A DNA stretch of 14,692 bases, taken from the NCBI GenBank assembly GCA_016296195.1, contig JAEDJU010000022.1, positions 1 to 14,692 of the forward strand, written 5' to 3'. The notes beneath the pieces are model-generated. The model was not told where the DNA came from. It was given only the letters and a program-made list of their open reading frames with translations, and searched no databases. Below are positions 7,803 through 13,246 of this stretch, in pieces (position 1 is the first letter of the stretch; each line of letters opens with the position of its first letter). This stretch comes from Candidatus Methanomethylophilaceae archaeon (lineage in GTDB: Archaea; Thermoplasmatota; Thermoplasmata; Methanomassiliicoccales; Methanomethylophilaceae). Position numbers and translations under genes: made by a program.

Positions 7803-7811
7803 ATTTATATA
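7803..7811 (+). promoter_or_regulatory. TATA box of htpX
   Basis: ATTTATATA lies 27-30 bases before the htpX ATG codons. A GGTGAT motif at 7827-7832, the complement of the 16S tail, also precedes the start, so the message is either leaderless or has a very short leader. Confidence 0.65.
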
Positions 7812-7835
7812 CGAGTACAAACACACGGTGATTTC

Positions 7836-8729
7836 ATGATGCAATGGCGCCTTCGTACGGCGGCGATGTTCGTGGCCATGACCGGTCTCCTTGTCGTGAT
7901 CGGCATGCTCGTGGGCTACCTGTTCAACAATATGTGGATGGGGCTCGTGATAATGCTCGCGATCTCGGTGCTGTTCAATGTCTACTCATACTTCTGCTCG
8001 AAGAGCATGGCACTCCGTGCCAACAAGGTCCGCATCGTCACACGCGACGAGGCGCCCAGGTTGTACGGTATCGTCGAGAATCTCGCCGACAAGGCCGGAC
8101 TCCCCATGCCCGAGGTAGGTATCTCCAGCATGCCCATGCCCAACGCCTTCGCGACCGGACGCAACCCCAAGAATGCCGCCGTGGTCGCCACCGAACAGAT
8201 CCTCAGCCTGCTCAACGATGATGAGCTCGAGGGGGTCATGGCCCATGAGCTATCCCACGTGAAGAACAGGGATATCCTCGTCATGTCCGTGGCATCCACC
8301 ATGGCATCCCTGGTCGCATATGTAACCAGGATGGCCGTCTGGGCATCCATGTTCAGCAACAGTGACGAGAACAACGGTGCCGGATTCGCGATAGCCATGG
8401 TGGCCGACATCCTGCTCCCCATAGCGGCCATGCTCGTTCAGCTCGGTGTCTCCAGGAACCGTGAGTTCCTCGCAGACGAATCCGGTGCCAGGCTCACCGG
8501 GAAGCCCATGGCCCTCGCCAACGCACTCCTGAAACTCGAGGGAGGATGCAGCGCCAGGACGAACAACTATGACAACCCGTCCTGCGCCAACATGTGGATC
8601 TCCAACCCCTTCGGGAAGAAGAAGTGTTCCGGACTCGTCAACCTCTTCCGCACACACCCCTCCACAGAGGACCGTGTGGACAGGCTCAGGAAGCTCGACC
8701 AGGAACTCAACAGGCTCCCTTGGGAGTGA
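7836..8729 (+). CDS. htpX: HtpX-like zinc metalloprotease, integral membrane
   Basis: Membrane-bound M48 protease that degrades misfolded membrane proteins. The 297 residues show two N-terminal transmembrane helices (about 9-30 and 33-53), the zinc motif HELSH (137-141) with ligand His137 and His141 and catalytic Glu138, two further hydrophobic stretches (about 147-170 and 184-205), and the third ligand Glu210 in REFLADESGA. The C-terminal THPSTEDRVDRL is typical of the family. The length equals that of usual archaeal HtpX. The start could be either of two adjacent ATG codons (7836, 7839); GGTGAT is 3 and 6 bases upstream. The reading frame is open further upstream to 7695, but that stretch overlaps the preceding gene out of frame and is not coding. 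Confidence 0.93.
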   Translation: MMQWRLRTAAMFVAMTGLLVVIGMLVGYLFNNMWMGLVIMLAISVLFNVYSYFCSKSMALRANKVRIVTRDEAPRLYGIVENLADKAGLPMPEVGISSMPMPNAFATGRNPKNAAVVATEQILSLLNDDELEGVMAHELSHVKNRDILVMSVASTMASLVAYVTRMAVWASMFSNSDENNGAGFAIAMVADILLPIAAMLVQLGVSRNREFLADESGARLTGKPMALANALLKLEGGCSARTNNYDNPSCANMWISNPFGKKKCSGLVNLFRTHPSTEDRVDRLRKLDQELNRLPWE

Positions 8730-8741
8730 TCAAACCCAATC

Positions 8742-8762
8742 TCCCCGGCGTTCGTCCGGGGA
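8742..8762 (+). terminator. terminator-like hairpin after htpX
   Basis: TCCCCGG (8742-8748) and CCGGGGA (8756-8762) form a 7-bp GC-rich stem with a 7-nt loop, 12 bases after the htpX stop. Confidence 0.6.
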
Positions 8763-8818
8763 TATGTATTCTCCATCCATCGGGTACTTCAACACGTCCT
8801 CCATTCACCCGATCGGAG
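8762..8818 (+). promoter_or_regulatory. promoter and leader of AMP phosphorylase with inverted repeat
   Basis: ATATGTATT (8762-8770) is a TATA-like element predicting a start site near 8792. ATCGGGT (8779-8785) and ACCCGAT (8807-8813) form a perfect 7-bp inverted repeat 21 bases apart spanning that start site. The second arm touches GGAG (8815-8818), the ribosome binding site 6 bases before the ATG at 8825. It could be an operator or a leader hairpin that hides the ribosome binding site. Confidence 0.4.
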
Positions 8819-8824
8819 CTTCAT

Positions 8825-10324
8825 ATGGAACTCATCGCCGACAGATACGACATCGACCTGCCCGAACCGACCGTACTACTCCACGCGGAGGACTGCATCC
8901 TGATGGGTGTGGGAGACGGTGATCGCGTCAGGGTGAGCGGTGAACGTACGTTCGTCGCCATCGTGAGCGTTTCCAGGACCATAGTCGACAGGGGTCATGT
9001 CTTCCTCACCGACAAGGTTCTCGGGGCCTGTTCGACCGAACCCGGCGACCGTGTCGATGTCACATCCTCCACCGGTCCCGATTCCGTCAGGACCATCCGC
9101 GAGAAGATGGACGGCAAGGTCCTTTCCGAGGAGCAGCTCAGGGAGCTCGTCTCCGACGTAATGGGTGGAAGGCTCTCCAGATTGGAGGTGTCATCCTGGT
9201 TGACGGCACTGTACATCAGGGGGATGGGAATAGACGAGATCGCCTCCTATGCCAAGGTCATGGCCTCGACCGGAAGGTGCCTCGATTTCGGTGACAGGAG
9301 GGTCTTCGATTTCCACAGTTTCGGAGGGGTTCCAGGGAACAAGATCACACCGATAGTGGTGTCCATCGTGGCATCCGAAGGTCTCCTCATACCGAAGCTC
9401 TCATCCAGGGCCATAAGCAGTCCATCGGGAACTGCGGATTTCGTGGAGACTTTCTGCCGTGTGGACCTCGACACGGATGAGGTATCATCGATCGTCGATT
9501 CCACAGGAGGCGTATTCTCCTGGACGGGGGCAACCGACATCGCTCCCGCAGGTGATGCCTTCATCACGGTCCAGAGGCCGTTGGGGGTCGATCCCCGTCC
9601 CCAGATGCTCGCCTCCATCATCAGCAAGAAGCTCGCAGCAGGGTGCACCGACCTTGTCATGGACATACCGATGGGTGCCGGGACGAAGGTGCCCACGATA
9701 GAGATGGCCAACGCCTACGCACGTGACCTGATGGATCTGGGGGAGATCCTCGGCATCAACGTGGAGTGTGCCGTCACCTATGCCGATCAGCCCCTTGGTC
9801 ACGCCGTCGGTCCCGCATTGGAGGCGAGGGAGTGCATCGAGACCCTGGAGAAGGGTGATATCCACACGGATGTGGCGGACAAGGCATGTGTCTGTGCGGG
9901 CATGATCCTGGAGATGGCCGGCATACCCGGAGGTGTCGCGAGAGCACGTGAGATCCTGTCATCCGGTCGTGCGATGGGTAAGTTCAGGGAGATCGTGGCG
10001 GCCCAGGGAGGTTCACCGGATATCTCCTCCTCGGACATGGCCATCGGTGGTTTCTCATCCGATATAGTGGCTGACAGGTCCGGTTTCGTCAGTTCGATCC
10101 TCAACAAGGCGGTTGTCGCGGTGGCGAAGGCCGCGGGAGCACCCTCCGATCACGGTGCAGGTGTGGTCATCCACAAGAAGAGGGGTGCGAAGGTCTCGAA
10201 GGGGGATGTAATCCTGACTGTATATGCCGAGAAGGAAGAGAAGCTGCAGCATGCGCTCTCGATAGCGAGATCCTCGGAACCCGTCGATGTCGACGGAATG
10301 CTCTTGGAGAGGATCGGGTCCTGA
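8825..10324 (+). CDS. deoA: AMP phosphorylase
   Basis: Phosphorolyses AMP (and CMP, UMP) to the free base plus ribose-1,5-bisphosphate. That product feeds ribose-1,5-bisphosphate isomerase and type III RuBisCO in the archaeal nucleoside/pentose-bisphosphate route. The 499 residues are near the family's roughly 503. An archaeal-specific N-terminal domain (about 1-85) precedes the thymidine-phosphorylase-like core: IREKMDGKVLSEEQL, HSFGGVPGNK, LSSRAISSPSGTADFVE, ASIISKKLAAGCTDLVMDIPMGAGTKV and VGPALEAREC, ending in a biotinyl/lipoyl-like fold with KKRGAKVSKGDVILTVYAE. A Phe precedes the HS where bacterial thymidine phosphorylase has Lys; I cannot tell whether this is normal for archaeal members. 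The open frame runs back to 8594 through htpX, but the GGAG site fixes the start at 8825. No RuBisCO or isomerase gene is in the window. Confidence 0.92.
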   Translation: MELIADRYDIDLPEPTVLLHAEDCILMGVGDGDRVRVSGERTFVAIVSVSRTIVDRGHVFLTDKVLGACSTEPGDRVDVTSSTGPDSVRTIREKMDGKVLSEEQLRELVSDVMGGRLSRLEVSSWLTALYIRGMGIDEIASYAKVMASTGRCLDFGDRRVFDFHSFGGVPGNKITPIVVSIVASEGLLIPKLSSRAISSPSGTADFVETFCRVDLDTDEVSSIVDSTGGVFSWTGATDIAPAGDAFITVQRPLGVDPRPQMLASIISKKLAAGCTDLVMDIPMGAGTKVPTIEMANAYARDLMDLGEILGINVECAVTYADQPLGHAVGPALEARECIETLEKGDIHTDVADKACVCAGMILEMAGIPGGVARAREILSSGRAMGKFREIVAAQGGSPDISSSDMAIGGFSSDIVADRSGFVSSILNKAVVAVAKAAGAPSDHGAGVVIHKKRGAKVSKGDVILTVYAEKEEKLQHALSIARSSEPVDVDGMLLERIGS

Positions 10325-10366
10325 CCCTCTCCTATCACCCGTCTACGATGATATGTGAATGGCAGA

Positions 10367-11659
10367 TCACTTCACGGGTTCCCATTTGGCCAGTTCGTTG
10401 ACCTTCGCCAGTGTGGATCCCCTCATGATCTCCTCGCGGGTGCGGTTCTCCCTCTCGTGGACATCCAATGCACGGTTGGCGACCTCCACGGCCATCTCCT
10501 TGGGTATGACGATGATGCCTGATTCGTCACCGACGATCCAATCACCCGTCCTGACCCTCTGACCACCGACTGTGATTTCTATCCCTATGCCGCCGTATCC
10601 CTTGGGTTCACCGGCACATGGGGCGACCGTTCTGGAGAATGCGGGGAACTTCAGTTCCCTGATGTCATCGATGTCCCTTATCGCACCGTCTATGACGATG
10701 CCTCTGACCCCTTTCCCGATGGCGGAGCATGTGGCGAGTTCGCCCCACACGGCTACCGGGGCCCCTCCCACATCGACGACCAGGACATCGCCTTCCGAGG
10801 CTCTGTCGATCGCCTCCACGGGTTTTGCCCAATCCCCGTTGGATGTCTGCACGGTGAGTGCGCGTCCGACCATCCTCTGCCTGTGCTGGATCGATTGGGG
10901 GACGATACCGAACATGACCCCCTGTTTGTGGAATGCATCGGAGATGTTGCATGTGGAGACCCTTGAGAACGCCTCGAAGAGGTCCTCCTCGGAGTACTTC
11001 CTCGCCAGGTCGGTGTTTATCCTTGCACCTGCCATGGCCCTCTTCACGTTCTCCGCCGCACCCTTGATGTCCTCGGTCTTGATTATCGCGCCACCGACGA
11101 TGACATCGGATGCTCCCGCCTCCACATACTGTCCGGCGTTCTCAGCGGTTATCCCGCCGGCGACCGCCACGGGGATGGAGACGGCATCCACGATCTTCCT
11201 GAGGATGTCGATCGGAGGTTCGGCACCCTTCATCTGGGTGTCTATACCCATATGGAGGCAGATGTAGGACACTCCGAGCTTCTCGACCTCCTTGGCACGG
11301 GTCACCCTGTCCTCCACGTTGATCATGTCGACCATGATCTCGGCACCGTACTTCCTTCCGGCCATGACGGCCTCCTCTATGGTGGAGTCCTCGGCGAGGC
11401 CCAGGACGGTGACTATGTCCGCACCGGCCTTGGCCATGATCTCGACCTCGAATGCGCCCACATCCATCGTCTTGGTGTCCGCTATTATCTTCTTCCCGGG
11501 GAATTCCCTGCGGAGTGCACGTACCGCTTCCGCCCCTTCGCTTTTGATGAGGGGTGTTCCGGCCTCAATCCAGTCGGCACCTCCGTCCACCGCCTCGTGG
11601 GCGATGACGATGCTTCTGTTCAGTTGCATGAGGTCCAATGCGATCTGCAATGTGGGCAT
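10367..11659 (-). CDS. hps: 3-hexulose-6-phosphate synthase / RraA-like fusion protein
   Basis: A 430-residue two-domain protein. Residues 1-212 are HPS, an orotidine-decarboxylase-fold TIM barrel that in archaea mainly runs in reverse with PHI to make ribulose-5-phosphate plus formaldehyde from hexose phosphate. Motifs: QIALDL, EAGTPLIKSEG (32-42), DTKTMD with Asp61, Lys63 and Asp66, HMGIDTQMKG (136-145), VAGGI and VGGAI. Residues about 225-415 are an RraA-like/HMG-aldolase fold: DVGGAPVAVWGELAT (296-310), GIVIDGAIRDIDDI (320-333) with Arg328 and Asp329 at the positions that bind pyruvate and metal in the HMG/CHA aldolases. Both sites look intact. This fusion is known in several archaea, but the role of the RraA part is unsettled. 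It is convergent with AMP phosphorylase, 42 bases from its stop. Confidence 0.92.
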   Translation of the reverse strand: MPTLQIALDLMQLNRSIVIAHEAVDGGADWIEAGTPLIKSEGAEAVRALRREFPGKKIIADTKTMDVGAFEVEIMAKAGADIVTVLGLAEDSTIEEAVMAGRKYGAEIMVDMINVEDRVTRAKEVEKLGVSYICLHMGIDTQMKGAEPPIDILRKIVDAVSIPVAVAGGITAENAGQYVEAGASDVIVGGAIIKTEDIKGAAENVKRAMAGARINTDLARKYSEEDLFEAFSRVSTCNISDAFHKQGVMFGIVPQSIQHRQRMVGRALTVQTSNGDWAKPVEAIDRASEGDVLVVDVGGAPVAVWGELATCSAIGKGVRGIVIDGAIRDIDDIRELKFPAFSRTVAPCAGEPKGYGGIGIEITVGGQRVRTGDWIVGDESGIIVIPKEMAVEVANRALDVHERENRTREEIMRGSTLAKVNELAKWEPVK

Positions 11660-11678
11660 GTCGAGTGGATTATGGCTA

Positions 11679-11686
11679 CTTTATTT
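11679..11686 (-). promoter_or_regulatory. TATA-like promoter of the HPS-RraA gene
   Basis: Minus-strand AAATAAAG, centred about 24 bases before the ATG at 11659, predicts a leaderless or nearly leaderless message. It lies between the C/D small RNA and the gene, on the same strand. Confidence 0.5.
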
Positions 11687-11735
11687 ACGATTTTTCGATG
11701 GAAGATTCGACAATCAACGGAATAACAAGGATGAG

Positions 11736-11796
11736 GCCACTCAGCTCGCCCGTCTATCATCAGTGATCAGCACGAAAAACGAATCATCACCGTGGC
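11736..11796 (-). ncRNA. C/D box small guide RNA (2'-O-methylation guide)
   Basis: Read on the minus strand, all four boxes are perfect and correctly spaced: C box GTGATGA (11790-11784), D' guide of 13 nt (11783-11771), D' box CTGA (11770-11767), spacer TCAC, C' box TGATGA (11762-11757), D guide of 12 nt TAGACGGGCGAG (11756-11745), D box CTGA (11744-11741). GCCAC (11796-11792) just before the C box pairs with GTGGC (11740-11736) just after the D box, giving a 5-bp terminal stem. Such RNAs assemble with L7Ae, Nop5 and fibrillarin. By the rule that the base paired to the fifth guide position upstream of D or D' is methylated, the D guide targets the C of CGCCCGUC in the 16S decoding region. The D' target (complement CACGAAAAACGAA) is unknown to me. 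It lies 77 bases upstream of the HPS-RraA gene on the same strand. Confidence 0.88.
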
Positions 11797-11818
11797 ATGG
11801 ACAGGACCCTTCCCGAAG

Positions 11819-11828
11819 TGAAATACTT
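11819..11828 (-). promoter_or_regulatory. TATA-like promoter of the C/D small RNA
   Basis: Minus-strand AAGTATTTCA, centred about 28 bases upstream of the small-RNA 5' end at about 11796, is at the distance expected for an archaeal TATA box. The motif is partly symmetric (AAGT...ACTT), so it might also work on the plus strand. Confidence 0.5.
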
Positions 11829-11840
11829 GTCGATTCACCC

Positions 11841-11906
11841 GTCTCCGACCCATAGGCCCCTTCGGGGCCTGATGACATGTCATGAAGGGTCGGAGCGACA
11901 ACCCTT
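11841..11906 (+). other. cluster of nested inverted repeats, candidate structured RNA or regulatory region
   Basis: CTCCGACCC (11843-11851) pairs with GGGTCGGAG (11887-11895), enclosing two smaller hairpins: AGGCCCCTTCGGGGCCT (11854-11870; 7-bp stem) and ATGACATGTCAT (11872-11883). Together they draw a three-way junction. A competing fold uses AAGGG (11885-11889) with CCCTT (11902-11906) around TCG/CGA. It lies 43-108 bases before the phosphatase-like gene, with no gene ending nearby that would need a terminator. The strand is unknown; plus is assumed from the neighbouring gene. Confidence 0.4.
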
Positions 11907-11948
11907 ATCTACCGTGGATGATACACCGTTCGCTTTTGGTGGTTATTC

Positions 11949-12422
11949 ATGTTCAAGAAAGGGAAGAAGGTGCGTGTGCTCTTCGTCGAGCAGAAGAACG
12001 ACTACGTCTCGCAGATCGCGGAGTACTTCACGAACCAGCTGTATCCCGGGCAGTATGAGGCCTACAGCGCGGGACCCGAGAAGGACATCATCGATTGCGA
12101 GATGATCTCCAGCATGTATCAGTGCGGGGAGGATCTCAGGAGGCAGGTCTCCAAGGATTTCAAAGATAGGGACTACCTCCGCGAGGATGATGACTACGAT
12201 GTCGTCGTGTTCATGGAGAAGGCCACATTCGACGAGTGGGCTACCAAGACCCCCTGGCAGGGGAAGCAGATGCTCGCACCCATGAAGATGAGGTCCGAGT
12301 TCACCGCCACCGACGACCTGGAGCTCTATCACGAATACGTCGCCGTCATGGAGCAGGTCAGGGATTGGGTCAAGGAGAACCTGAGGGATCCCGAGAAGCT
12401 CCTCTCCATGGTATCCGCATGA
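11949..12422 (+). CDS. low-molecular-weight protein-tyrosine-phosphatase/ArsC-fold protein lacking the catalytic loop
   Basis: A 157-residue protein with the layout of the LMW phosphatase/arsenate reductase fold: an initial strand KVRVLFVEQKND (7-18) followed by a helix, SAGPE (40-44) where the family has SAG, and DYDVVVFM (82-89) for the second conserved strand. The phosphate loop C-x5-R-S should follow LFV, but here Cys is Glu14 and Arg is Val20, with only Ser21 kept. Phosphatase or arsenate reductase chemistry is therefore not expected; a binding or regulatory role is more likely. GGTGGT five bases before the ATG is a good ribosome binding site. The stop overlaps the tsr3 start (ATGA), so it is the first visible gene of the tsr3-mcm operon. 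Confidence 0.7.
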   Translation: MFKKGKKVRVLFVEQKNDYVSQIAEYFTNQLYPGQYEAYSAGPEKDIIDCEMISSMYQCGEDLRRQVSKDFKDRDYLREDDDYDVVVFMEKATFDEWATKTPWQGKQMLAPMKMRSEFTATDDLELYHEYVAVMEQVRDWVKENLRDPEKLLSMVSA

Positions 12423-12982
12423 TCCCCGTCATCATCTATGACAAATGTCAATGCGACCCGAAGAAGTGCACCGCCAAGCGCATGCTGAAATTCGGTCTGG
12501 GCAAGGAGGCCAAGACCCTCGGTGCCATACCCAAGGGGTCCATCGTGCTATCACCCTTCTCCGACCGTGCCATGTCGCCCGCGGACATCGTGCATGCCCG
12601 CAAGGGATTGGTGGTCATGGACCTCACATGGACCAACATCGATGAGTTCCCCCGCCTGAAGAAGGTGGAGGAACGTGCACTGCCCTATCTCCTGGCATCC
12701 AATCCGATAAACTGGGGCAGGCCCATGGAACTGAACAGTGCCGAGGCGGTCATGGCCGCACTGTGGATCCTCGGGGAGAGGGAACAGGCGGAGCAGTTCC
12801 TCGGACGCTTCAACTGGGCACCGGAGTTCATGAGGCTCAACGGTGCCATGCTCGATGACTACGCCCGTGCCAAGGACAGCACGGAGGTGGTCCGCATACA
12901 GAACGAGTACATCGAATCCGTCGTCTCCCAGGGGAGGCACGGGGAACCCGGACCTGACGGTACCGGGGATGAAACATCTTGA
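12419..12982 (+). CDS. tsr3: 16S rRNA aminocarboxypropyltransferase Tsr3
   Basis: Transfers the 3-amino-3-carboxypropyl group of S-adenosylmethionine to a hypermodified uridine of helix 31 of small-subunit rRNA (the m1acp3-pseudouridine site in eukaryotes, acp3U in haloarchaea), in a SPOUT-like knotted fold. The 187 residues show DKCQCDPKKCTAKRM (8-22), IPKGSIVLSPFSDRAMSP (37-54), VVMDLTW (65-71) and ERALPYLLASNPINWGRP (85-102) with the following LNSAEAVMAALWILG, all typical of the DUF367/Tsr3 family. The start ATG overlaps the stop of the phosphatase-like gene by four bases; the frame is open further upstream, but that stretch is a shadow of the previous gene. The last 17 residues are polar, Gly/Asp-rich and probably disordered. 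Confidence 0.93.
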   Translation: MIPVIIYDKCQCDPKKCTAKRMLKFGLGKEAKTLGAIPKGSIVLSPFSDRAMSPADIVHARKGLVVMDLTWTNIDEFPRLKKVEERALPYLLASNPINWGRPMELNSAEAVMAALWILGEREQAEQFLGRFNWAPEFMRLNGAMLDDYARAKDSTEVVRIQNEYIESVVSQGRHGEPGPDGTGDETS

Positions 12983-13006
12983 ACACATTGATCGGGGGAG
13001 TAAACG

Positions 13007-13246
13007 ATGGGAGACGACCTTGTTCCCATGATTTGGGAATCACTCGGTGACGACAGGCTCACCACCAGGGAGGCCAGCGAGAGGCTGGACCACCTCTTCA
13101 ACTACAGATGCCCTGACGACCTTGCGAAGACTCTGACCAAGCTCCGCAGCGAGGGACTCGTCAAGGGACAGATATCCATGGACCGCGGAGGATGGATCTG
13201 GTGGGTCGATGACGAATGCCGTTCCAAGAGGGGGTCCGGACAGTGA
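13007..13246 (+). CDS. small winged-helix-like protein upstream of mcm
   Basis: A 79-residue protein I do not recognise as a named family. The predicted pattern is three helices (about 5-13, 19-31, 36-50) then two strands, VKGQISM and GWIWWVDD (about 52-68), as in a winged-helix DNA-binding domain; LTTREASERL and LAKTLTKLRSEGLV look like the second and recognition helices. The end CRSKRGSGQ is basic. GGAG (12997-13000) six bases before the ATG supports translation. The TGA stop overlaps the GTG start of mcm (GTGA), indicating translational coupling and perhaps a stoichiometric partner or regulator. It is not GINS, which is the usual neighbour of mcm in other archaea. Confidence 0.7.
   Translation: MGDDLVPMIWESLGDDRLTTREASERLDHLFNYRCPDDLAKTLTKLRSEGLVKGQISMDRGGWIWWVDDECRSKRGSGQ

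Noticed and set aside
7695..7835. In-frame extension upstream of htpX
   Set aside because: It covers the end of the MBL gene in another frame and the htpX TATA box; family N-termini begin at the hydrophobic segment after 7836.
8594..8824. In-frame extension upstream of the AMP phosphorylase ATG
   Set aside because: It overlaps the conserved end of htpX, runs through a terminator hairpin and has no homology; GGAG before 8825 fixes the start.
10325..10366. A possible second guide RNA between AMP phosphorylase and HPS-RraA, because the minus strand holds TAGACGGG like the D guide
   Set aside because: No C, D, C' or D' boxes surround it; eight shared bases are weak evidence.
11870..11899. A second C/D box RNA suggested by TGATGA at 11870-11875 on the plus strand
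   Set aside because: No CTGA box follows at a suitable distance and no C'/D' pair is present; the bases are better explained by the local palindrome.
12236..12418. In-frame extension upstream of tsr3
   Set aside because: It is an Arg/Gly/His-rich shadow of the phosphatase-like gene; the ATGA overlap gives the right Tsr3 N-terminus.
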